Assembly: GCA_964604155.1 (NCBI GenBank)
Contig: CAZRXY010000014.1
Span: 1-64,000, forward strand
Length of the DNA stretch: 64,000 nucleotides
Direction of reading: 5' to 3'
Source: Stygibacter sp964604155
GTDB taxonomy: Bacteria > Cloacimonadota > Cloacimonadia > Cloacimonadales > TCS61
Shown here: piece after piece, positions 1 through 10,000 of the stretch
Position numbering within the stretch: the stretch's first letter is position 1
Layout: the number at the start of each line of letters is the position of its first letter
The notes under the pieces: model-generated
Databases searched by the model: none
What the model was told of the DNA's origin: nothing
Seen by the model: the letters and a program-made list of their open reading frames with translations, nothing else
Program-made: the position numbers and the translations under genes

Positions 1-3
1 CAT
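1..3 (-). CDS. start codon of a gene running off the left edge
   Basis: Read on the minus strand, an AAAGGAG Shine-Dalgarno sits at a normal distance before an ATG at the very edge (complement of bases 1-3). This suggests a leftward gene starting here, but only its start codon is in the window, so nothing can be said of its product. Confidence 0.35.
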
Positions 4-262
4 AATTTTCTCCTTTACATAATATTCAGGAAAATTTAGTCTACCATTGTACTTAATTCAGGTTTGAATACCTAATGTGCTATTCAGACTTAAGTGGAAG
101 GGGGGCTTAACATTGCGAACGAGCTTGCTGTCTCTATGGTTGGCCAAGCTTAATCCCCTTCCATTTTCCATAACCATATCCTGCCTTCTAATATCTGTGT
201 GTCAATATACAATGGTTGATCATGCAAGCTGGCTGATCTCTTTCTTATTCTATTAGCTACTA
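4..262. other. intergenic region with short inverted repeat
   Basis: No gene is seen. It is the upstream region of the leftward gene at the edge and the downstream region of the beta-helix gene. TGGAAGGGG (about 95-103) and CCCCTTCCA (about 155-163) form an inverted repeat around ATGGTTGGCC, which resembles one end of the palindromic element seen at 53.7 kb. No clear terminator or -35/-10 pair is visible. Confidence 0.4.
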
Positions 263-2371
263 TTATTTCAGCAGAAGCCCTCGCAAAATTTCCTGATAAC
301 TACTGTAACTTAGTTTAAAAAAATATATACCTGAGGGAGCAGTTTCGCCGCTATTCATTTTACCATGCCAAATCAATTCATTTTTCCCACTCTGAGTAGA
401 GATATTTTGCTCACGCCATACTCTCTGCCCTCTTACATTATAAATCTCCAGAGCAATTTTCTGCGGTTCGGCTAAATAACAGGAAATTTTTACACTTGGA
501 TTAAAGGGATTAGGAAACAGGTATGATGATCTACAAGTAATTTCCTCCGGTTCGCTCGAATTGAACTGGTATTCGTAACAACCCAGATCAAGAGTTGCTC
601 CCGATATCCTTTGGTTGCCGGCTAAATCTGATTGCGGTAAATCTGTAAAATCCGGTATCTGTCCCATATCAAGGCCGGGTGAAAAGAAATTTAATTGATA
701 ATTATCCTCCAGATAGGGGTCTGCAAAAATATTATCGCCTTCTAATTCCTGATCTATATTATTCACACCATAATAATAAACCCGAGGTTCAAAAATTTCT
801 CCCCCGATAAAGTATTCAGTAGCATTATCCCAGAGAATATTGTTATGCATCTTTGGTTTACTGAAATAATTTGTTATCGTACAGGACGGTGTCCAGATAT
901 CATCATTTATGGAAAAATTTTGTGTGAAAGTGTTATTTACCAGTATAGGATAAGAATATTCGTTATAGATCACGGCAGCGATCTGCAGAGAATAGTTTTC
1001 ATAAAACAGGTTATTGATGATCTCTGGCTGGCTCATTGTACGGCAGGCAATAGCGCCGCCACGGTCTGCCACATTATTTCTGAATATGCAGTTTTCGATC
1101 CTGATTTTTGAAAAATTATTGATAGATAATGCACCACCCGCCTGGGCTGTATCGCCCGTCGCCTTGGCGTATTCCACAATCGCATAACGAAAGATAGAGC
1201 TGTCCTGATATGCCTTCGTGAAGGGAAATCTTATACCGTTCCAGGCAGAACGATGCGAACCATCAATCCCAAAATCATCTGGATCACTGGAAGTAAACAG
1301 CACTCTATTATCTGCTGTGCCCTCTGCCCGGATGCTGCCCTGCACCTCTAATTTATAATAACCGGCAAATTCCACTCTCACCCCGGGAGCTATCACAAGA
1401 ACTGCATCCGCTATGATTGTGATATCACCGATAACGCGAATAGTGTCTGCCTGCCATAATGTATTATCAGAAATTTCACCAGATACTTCCTCCATCTCTC
1501 GAAGTATCTGTTGATAAGAAAAATTTCTCTCGCTTCCGCTTTTGCCATCTATTAGTCGGGCAGGAAAAATCCGGCAGCCATGACCAATAGCAGGAGAATC
1601 CGCTTGAAGACTGAAATCAAGATTAGCAGGATCATCAAATAAAGGGTCTTCACCAATTGTATTATTAAATTCCTGAAATCCGGCAGCCTGCCAGACAAAA
1701 GGCTCAAATCAACCATAATCACAGAGGATTGACACATGTCGAAGTAGATCGTAATTGAGATTCTCATCACTAAACCATGACCAGTTATCATGAAAATCCG
1801 GCAAGCCCCCCTGACCACTTACAGCCACATTTATTCCTGTAGGTATCCATTCCATGGAGAAACCTGTAAGATAATTATACTCGTCTCCTGTCTCGATAGA
1901 ATTCGCAAAAATATTGTGATGTAATTCAATATCAGAACCTGTACCCATAAACCTGAAACAATAATCATCATTATTATAAAAGGTGCAATAACTCACGCTC
2001 CCCACCGGCTTTGCCAGATACAAGCCGCTCTCACCACGATAATGAATATCGCCATTGATTATTATGCAATCCTGAATATCGAGCCTGTTATTGCAATAAG
2101 ATATTGATAGCTCAGCCCCATCAAGATCAAGTATCGCCCCGTTTCCTTCTATGAATACATCTTCACCCTCTCTCCCTTCCAGATGATTTGTCTGCGGATT
2201 AAGGCTTTTGCCTATCCATAATCCGCCGCTATATATCACGCCAGTCTCCAGAACCAGATAGCGATCATAATTTCCCTCAGGCTCAGACAAATCATAGGCT
2301 TCCTGCAAGCTTACTGCATTCAAACACATATTTATCAGAAATAAAAATATATAATTAAGAGCTTTTTCCAT
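263..2371 (-). CDS. secreted beta-helix protein with C-terminal sorting domain, interrupted by one in-frame TGA
   Basis: One reading frame of 703 codons runs from an ATG with a good AGGTGG ribosome site to a stop at 263, but codon 221 (1709-1711) is TGA. The start codes for a signal peptide (MEKALNYIFLFLINMCLNA). Both halves are rich in the N/D-I-I/F-N-N pattern of right-handed parallel beta-helix proteins, and the end carries a LFPNPFNPSVKI sorting domain with the usual GIYFFKL close. No ATG lies between the TGA and position 1495, so the downstream half is unlikely to be an independent gene. The TGA is either a nonsense mutation (probably of TGG), a sequence error, or a selenocysteine codon, because a SECIS-like hairpin follows it. 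The product is presumably secreted and bound to the cell surface; its ligand is unknown. Confidence 0.7.
1674..1711 (-). other. TGA codon followed by SECIS-like hairpin
   Basis: Minus strand: TGA (1711-1709), 13 nt spacer, then a 7-bp stem TCTGGCA / TGCCGGA (one G-T pair) with loop GGC. The spacer, stem length and GG at loop positions 1-2 are the same as after the Sec codon of selD in this window. It may still be chance; the protein context (DYG-TGA-FEPFVW) would also accept tryptophan. Confidence 0.35.
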
Positions 2372-2387
2372 ATATACCACCTGGCTT

Positions 2388-2416
2388 TTTATATATTTCT
2401 GCCAATATTTTGTCAA
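2388..2416 (-). promoter_or_regulatory. promoter of the beta-helix gene
   Basis: TTGACA (2416-2411) and TATAAA (2393-2388) are separated by exactly 17 bp and lie 17 bp before the ATG at 2371. This is the cleanest sigma70-type promoter in the left part of the window. Confidence 0.65.
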
Positions 2417-2667
2417 GAACAAAGGAAACCCAAAATTTCCTGCCCGGTTTTGTCTCAGATTTTCACAAAACTGTGGCAATACTTGTCACATGGTTATATC
2501 GTTAACTCCTTTAAAAAAACTCCCTGCTCGCTGCAATGCCCTCTATGACGCTATCAGAATTTTATTATATTTTTTTTTACGTTTGGTACCACTCTTGCTT
2601 TATAGTAAATGTTTTTAGTAATACCCCTCACAAAGGGTTGATCGGAGCAATCAATCCTAACTTCGTC

Positions 2668-2698
2668 GGGCAGGAAAATCTCCCAACCTTTCCTGCCC
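2668..2698. terminator. strong hairpin downstream of photolyase
   Basis: A 10-bp perfect stem GGGCAGGAAA / TTTCCTGCCC with an 11-nt loop follows the photolyase stop codon (minus strand). The T-rich tail (CCCTTTTTAT) is on the plus side, so it is not a textbook terminator for the leftward transcript; it may act mainly as a 3' end stabiliser. The rest of the 2372-2748 gap holds only the promoter listed above. Confidence 0.45.
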
Positions 2699-2748
2699 TC
2701 CCTTTTTATAAGAGCACCAGTTACTTTCCTGTAAAAACCCCGAAAGCA

Positions 2749-4038
2749 TCACTGATTCCAGGCGGCAGCGTATTGTCTTATATTAAATTTTCGCTCCAGT
2801 CCTTTATCATTCATGTATCTTATTTTACCAAAGACAGCTCTTTCTTTCCAGGGATGATCATGCAGACCGTAACACCAGGCAATGCCGGCAAAGCTATTTG
2901 CATCCCTGCCATCGAGTTCATATTTATTATTCAGATAAATAGTCCTCTCAAAAGCCTCCTGGGGAGATTTTGTCCATTCAATGATTTTTTTACCCCAATA
3001 CATCCGCATATAGTTATGCATGAAGCCGGTTTTGAGCATTTCATTTTGTGCCGCATTCCAATAGATATCATGAGTATCAGCCTGTTCAAGCTGCCTGAGA
3101 GTATAAAGGTATTCCCGTTTGTCCTCAGCATGCAGTTTCAGGCTGATTTTAGCCCATCCCGGCACGGCATTTTCATATTTGTCATAATCGGGTGTGAACC
3201 AGACAAAATTGATTGCCAGTTCTCGCCGAATAATAAGCTGCTCAAGAAAGGCGTTTTTTGCAGCTTCAGGAACCTCTGCCGCCAAAATCTGCAGAGAAAT
3301 ATCCAGTGAAGATATCTGACCAAAATGCAGATACGGACTCAGGCATGATCTAATCTCCAGGCTTGGATCATTCGATTTTTCGTGATAGCCGGCAAGCTTG
3401 ATATCTATGAATTTTGCCAGCAGTTTTTGAGCCTCTATATAGCCACCTTTGAATGGTAACTGGGATTCAGATGTGAAGCTATCCCGGATTTTGTCGAGAG
3501 ACAGTGATTCCTTTGTCACTAAGGTATGATCTTTACTGCTTACCAGGGGGAAATTCTCTTGCAGCGGCATTAAATAATCATCCAGATACCGCTTTATCCT
3601 TGGACGCAAGGTGCGGGCACCGATCTCCGCTTTATCGGAGGCGACCGTAACCGGTACAATGGTATCGGTATTTATTATCCTGCTGGGGCAAGATATGTTT
3701 TTAAGAATGGCTTTTCGCCAGCTTCTCTGGATACTCAGCCAGCCCCTGTCCATAATCAGCATTTCCGCCCCGATAGCGAGTCTGGAGACTTCTTTTACTA
3801 TATCTCCTTTTTTTATTATAAAGCCAATACGTTTTTCGGTAAGCCGGGCAAACACTTCTCTGATACCTTGCAGCATAAAGATATAATGCGCATTTTGTGC
3901 TTCCGGAAAATCTGTGAGCACAAAGCAGACCAGCAATGGCAGCCTTTGTTTATTTGCCTGATCTATGGCAAAATTCAGAGCTTGATTATATTCGGCTCTC
4001 TGAGCCTGCTGCATCCAATATAATATATAGCCTGGCAT
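2749..4038 (-). CDS. class II CPD photolyase
   Basis: A 429-residue flavoprotein of the cryptochrome/photolyase family that repairs cyclobutane pyrimidine dimers with light. The N-terminal half is the alpha/beta photolyase domain (ILYWMQQAQRAEYNQAL). The C-terminal FAD-binding half carries the class II pattern NNKYELDGRDANSFAGIAWC followed by GLHDHPWKER. The length is usual for class II enzymes (about 430-460). It starts 16 bp after the stop of the giant repeat protein and its ribosome site is weak, so it may be translated from a shared transcript. A light-dependent repair enzyme is slightly unexpected in a presumed anaerobe, but class II enzymes do occur in anaerobes such as methanogens. Confidence 0.9.
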   Translation of the reverse strand: MPGYILYWMQQAQRAEYNQALNFAIDQANKQRLPLLVCFVLTDFPEAQNAHYIFMLQGIREVFARLTEKRIGFIIKKGDIVKEVSRLAIGAEMLIMDRGWLSIQRSWRKAILKNISCPSRIINTDTIVPVTVASDKAEIGARTLRPRIKRYLDDYLMPLQENFPLVSSKDHTLVTKESLSLDKIRDSFTSESQLPFKGGYIEAQKLLAKFIDIKLAGYHEKSNDPSLEIRSCLSPYLHFGQISSLDISLQILAAEVPEAAKNAFLEQLIIRRELAINFVWFTPDYDKYENAVPGWAKISLKLHAEDKREYLYTLRQLEQADTHDIYWNAAQNEMLKTGFMHNYMRMYWGKKIIEWTKSPQEAFERTIYLNNKYELDGRDANSFAGIAWCYGLHDHPWKERAVFGKIRYMNDKGLERKFNIRQYAAAWNQ

Positions 4039-4053
4039 GAAAATATCCGCAAT

Positions 4054-7000
4054 TTATCTGATGATCAGCAATTTTTTCTGTTCACAAGTCTTACCGGAAT
4101 TCATTCGGTAAAAATACACTCCTGAAGCAACCGCCCGGTTTTGCCGGTCTTTTCCATCCCATCCGGTGAGATGTGAACCGGATGCAAGGCAATGCGAAAC
4201 TAATTGGCGGATAAATTGCCCGCGGCTGTTATAGATATTTATCTCAACAAATGCCGGCTGAGCTATGGAAAAGGGAATATTGATCTGAATTCTATCATCA
4301 CTGAAGTAGCCCGGATTAGGGTAGCATTGATGCAATGTAGTTATCGGGCAAAGATCATTATCATCATCTTCTCCCATCAAAGCTGTAAAAACTATGGCAG
4401 CAGAAGGCTCGCCTGTAATAGCATTGGCAGTAAAATTTATTTGCGGCTCAAAAGTGAATTCCTCTGCGTTATATGTCTTTAGCCGCAGCGTAAGTGGCTG
4501 ATGCTCCAGATTTCCTCCTATCGTAAAATACCAGAATCCGGATTCTCCCAAATATAAACCCTCCCCGTGACATATTCCCGCATCATCAAAAAATGCTGCT
4601 TCGCAAACAGAAATATCTGCGATGTCATCAATAGATAATTCACCAAGCAGCGTCATATTATTCTCGAATCCAGCTGCCATTTGCCATTGCCTGTCATTAC
4701 TAAACGTCCTGCGATCATAAGCTGAGGCTCTTTGCTCTCCATAAATCAATGTATCCGCCTGAGACATTTTTAGTTTGTAGCCCACTCGCGGCTCTACCAT
4801 ATCCAATTGACCTACCCACCCCCAGTTATCAAACCAGGTGCTTGAAACATGCTGAGCCTTCATCTGGATGGCATTAGGCTCAAGAGGAACCATAAAATCT
4901 GCAAGAGTATATGCCTCCTGAGGAAGGTGACCTATCCAGTTCCAGTCTGTAGTCAGCGGAACAGGCATATCAAGAGGAGCAGCTTGTCCCGTTACGGTAA
5001 ATCCTTCATAAGCTTCTGACATCTTTAAAAGATACATCCTGCCGGCTTCCAGCTCAGATAATTGTCCCACCCAGCCCCAATTTTCAAACCAGGTAGTTGA
5101 AATATTCTGGCTCTTGATCTGCTCGGCATTGCTCTCCAGCTCCGCCAGAACACTTACAATCTGAGCATCCTCGGGAAGCGTGTTAAATGATATCCAGTTC
5201 CAGTTCTGAACCAGATCATAACTGGCTGTGAGGCAGATCCCATTAACTATCACGCAAATTGTATCTGTCACGCTGAATTCACCATCAGAAAGCCATATAC
5301 TCACAAAATCCGTACCGGAAAAATCTGTAGGTGCTGTCAGCATAACCTGCATTCCATAAATTTCGTAGAGGATTTCTGCAGCCTCTATAGTGAGCATAAG
5401 TTCATCGCTATCTATATCTCCTCCATAAATGCTGATATCTATCGTGATGCTTTCATTTTGCTCAATTTCAATTTCAGCGGGTAAATCCAGCCAGGGCGGG
5501 TCATTTACCGGTTCCACTATCACCAAGGCTGTATCTTCTGCGGTAGCACGTCCCTGCCCGTCATCTAAGTAAAAAATCAATTCTTCCTCTCCATACCAGT
5601 CAGCTTCGGCATAAAAGGTTACAGACAGGCCATTTATCTCGGTGAAGATAAATTCACACTCACTTATCGATAGCAGAAGCTCATCATTATCAATATCATT
5701 AATGTATGGAGCAAGATTAATAGTAAGGCTTTCATCTTCCAGAAAGATAAAACTCTCAGGCAAATCTATCTCCGGCGCATCATTCACCGGCAGCACTTCT
5801 ATAATGATCATATCTGTTGCTGTAGCTCGCAATTGCTGGTCACTTATGGTTATATTCACCTGCACCGAGCCAAACCAGTTTGCAGCAGCACTAAAAAATA
5901 TCTCCAGACCGCTGAAGCTGTGAAATAGATTCTCCTCATTATAATCAACACTGCTTATAATCAGATCATCATTATCTATATCAAAGGCATAAGGCGAGAT
6001 ATCAAAATTCAGGCTTTCGTCTTCATTAAATGAAATATATTCCGGCAAATCCAGCACGGGTGGATCATTCACAGGGGTCACTATTATTATCACCTCAGCC
6101 TGAGCTATTGCCCGTCCCTGCATATCATCTACCGTAAATACCAGAACTTCCTCGCCAAACCAGTTTTCCAAAGCAGTTAAGGTCACAATATAATTATCAA
6201 TCGAAGCAAATACATGTACTCCTCCGGAGACGGAAAGAAACAGCTGATCTCCATCAATATCAAAGATATAATCTGCAAAATCTATAGTAAGGCTCTCATC
6301 TTCGGCAAAAGTAAAACTATCAGGCAATTCTATCTCCGGGTCATCATTCACCGGCGACACTATTATGATCACTTCGTCCTCAGCTATTGCCCGCCCCTGC
6401 ATATCATCTACCGTAAATACCAGAACTTCCTCACCAAACCAGTTTTCGTTAGCAGTTAAGGTCACAGCATAATTATCAATCGCAGCAAATACATTTACTC
6501 CACCGGAGACAGCCAGCACCAACTCATCTCCATCAATATCAAAGATATAATCTGCAAAATCTATAACAAGGCTCTCATCTTCGGCAAAAGTAAAACTCTC
6601 AGGCAATTCTATCTCCGGGCCATCATTCATCGGCGTAACTATTATAATCACTTCGTCCTCAGCAATTGCCCGATCCTGCATATCATCTACCGTGAATACC
6701 AGAACTTCCTCACCAAACCAGTTTTCCAAAGCAGTTAAGGTCACAGCATAATCATCAATCGCAGCAAATACATTTACTCCACCAGAGACGGAAAGCACCA
6801 GCTCATCTCCATCAATATCAAAGATATAATCTGCAAAATCTATTGTAAGGCTCTCATCTTCCGCAAAAGTGAAGCTTTCAGGCAGTTCGATCTCTGGAGG
6901 GTCATTTACTGGGGCTACCACTACGGTCACTTCATCCTGAACTATTGCTCGTCTTTGCTGATCACTTATCGTAATCATCACTTGAGTTGCTCCAAACCAG

Positions 7001-10000
7001 TTTTCCGCAGCACTAAGATAGATATCCATTTCACTGAAACTAATATATAGATTTTCTTCATCATAATCAACGCCGATTATTACGAGCTCATCATTATCGA
7101 TATCAAAGGCATAAGGAGACAGATTATATATCAGGCTCTCATCTTCATTGAAAAAGATATATTCAGGTAATTCCAGAACCGGAGGATCATTAACTGGTAA
7201 AACTATGATGATCACTTCATCCTCAGCTATTGCCCGTCCCTGCTGGTCATCTACCGTAAATATCAGAACTTCCTCGCCAAACCAGTTTTCTGCTGCGGAA
7301 AAGCTAACCAAAAAGCCTTCTATCCCTGCAAATACATTTTCGCCTTCTAAAACCGAAAGTTCAAGCTCATCCCCCTCAATGTCATATATATAGGGGGCAA
7401 AATCTATTGTAAGGCTCTCATCTTCGGCAAAGGTAAAACTCTCGGGTAATTCGATAACCGGAGGATCATTCACGGATGCTACATTGACTAATACGCTATC
7501 TGTTACATGGATTTCATGTTCAGTATTTAGCAGATGGAAAAACAGCTCTTCGCTACCAAACCAATCGGCAGGTGGCAATATCTCCACACTGAAACCCGAG
7601 ATTGATACTTCCAGATTGTTATTGCCGGAAACCGTCAAATCCAATTCATAACCGGCATTATTCTGGATATAATTAGAAAAATCTCTGATGAACAGCGTAT
7701 CTTCAAAAAACGAGAAATTAGCAGGCAGATTTAATTGAGGCATTTCCAATACTTCAATGATAGTCACTAATATCTGATCCGTATCATAAAGCTCTCCGTC
7801 ACTTAGGACAAATTCAAGCGATTCACTACCCGCAGAACCGGAAAATGTCACCAGATAATCTTCTATTTCCACATTGACAAATTCCGGGACACTAAGCAGT
7901 GTAAGCACCAGATATTCATCATCCACATCACTGCAGAAATTATAAAAATCCACTGTTAGTTCCGTATCTTCATAAAAACTGAATTCATCCGGCAAACTGA
8001 GCACCGGAGCATCATTCACCGGAATCACTTCTAATAAAACTGCATCAGAGGCTATAGCCCTTGAAGAATTATCTGTTATAGTAATAGTAACCACTACTGA
8101 ACCGAACCAATCAGTTGCAGCACTAAAATGCAGCATCATTTCGTTAATTGTTGTATATAAATTAATTTCATCATATTCCACGCTCAAAATTTCCAGCTCG
8201 TCATTATCAATATCATAAGAATATAGAGATATATCAAATATCAGGTTCTCGTCTTCATTAAATGAAATATATTCCGGCAAATCCAGCACGGGTGGATCAT
8301 TCACAGGGGTCACTATTATTGTCACTTCGTCCTCGGCAATTGCCCTCCCCTGCATATCATCTACCGTAAATACCAGAACTTCCTCGCCAAACCAGTTTTC
8401 GATAGCAGTTAAGGTCACAATATAATTATCAATCGCAGCAAATACATGTACTCCACTGGAGACGGAAAGCACCAGCTCATCTCCATCAATATCAAAGATA
8501 TAATCTGCAAAATCTATAGTTAAGCTCTCATCTTCGGCAAAAGTAAAACTCTCCGGCAATTCTATCTCCGGGTCATCATTCACCGGCGTTACTATTATTG
8601 TCACTTCGTCCTCAGCAATTGCCCGACCCTGCATATCATCTACCGTAAATACCAGAACCTCCTCACCAAACCAGTTTTCCAAAGCAGTTAAGGTCACAAT
8701 ATAATTATCGATCGCAGCAAATACATTTACTCCGCCGGAGACGGAAAGCACCAGCTCATCTCCATCAATATCAAAGATATAATCTGCAAAATCTATAACA
8801 AGGCTCTCATCTTCGGCAAAAGTAAAACTATCAGGAAGATAAATTTCAGGCGGGTCATTCACACCGATGATATTGATAATAGTAGTCCCGGTTACCTCAG
8901 CACCACCCGCATCCGTGACATGCAGACTTATTTCGGTAGTGCCGAACCAGTTTTCCTGCGGGATCAGGTTAAAACAATAGTTGTCTATTATATCATCATC
9001 ATCTCCATATAACGGCAGGAAATTGGGGGGATAGCCGGCAACCCCGCCAGGTATTGTCTGTACCTCCAAATCTATTGAATAAATGAGATTTTCACTTACA
9101 TCATATATCATGAAATGCAAAGTCTCTATCTCTTCCGTGTAAACCTCAAAATTCGTATAATTAGTACTCCCCCACCTGTAGCCAATCCCGCGGCATTCAT
9201 CACCGACAAAAGCCCCTATCACATCATCGCTGTCTATACCTGAGCCATTGATCATAACCCGCCCATAAACCGTCATTGAAAGCGGATATTCAACCGGCTG
9301 CCAGTTAATCTCGGCTTCTTCCATGGTAATATATTCACTAAGCTGCCACTCAAGCATGACATCATCTCCATCAATATCATAAATTCTGTCATTTAAATCA
9401 AGCACATATTCCGAATTTTCCAGCCAGCTCAATTCCTCAGGTAAATCCAAAAACGGTGGATCATTTACCGGTAGAAATATTACCTCCACAGAATCATTCG
9501 CGGTAAGTCCGGCTGGGTCATAAACAGTAAATTCCAGCACTTCAGAACCATTCCAATCCACGGGTGCACTAAAAGAAACCATATAACCGGAAATCTCCGC
9601 ATTGATGTATTCTCCTGCTACGCTCAATTCCAAAATCAGCTCATCTCCATCTTCATCACTAATATACTGCATGAAATCAATAACAGCGGTTTCATCTTCA
9701 TTCAATGTTATGTCCACAGGCAGATCTATCTGAGGTGCATGGTTACCAATAAGCACAATGATATCTAAGACATCCGAAACCGGGCTGTTGGATTGATCAA
9801 ATACGTAAAAAGTAACACTTTCTGATCCACTCCATTCCGGTGATGAACTAAATTGTAGATTTTCGTAGATATTCTCATAATCACAATCTATCTCCAGATA
9901 TGTGGGAAACCCCACCATCCCACCAGGATTACTGTTAACCTGATTCTCGCAGACCCAGACGCGATTGCTTGACGGGTCCCTGAGCCTGAATTGCATAGCC

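Noticed and set aside
1552..1818. 88-codon minus-strand frame over the TGA site of the beta-helix gene, as evidence for a frameshift
   Set aside because: Both halves of the beta-helix gene are in the same frame, so a single TGA, not a frameshift, explains the break; this other frame is hydrophobic noise.
2536..3309. 257-codon plus-strand frame opposite the photolyase
   Set aside because: It is the antisense shadow of a well supported photolyase gene and resembles no protein family.
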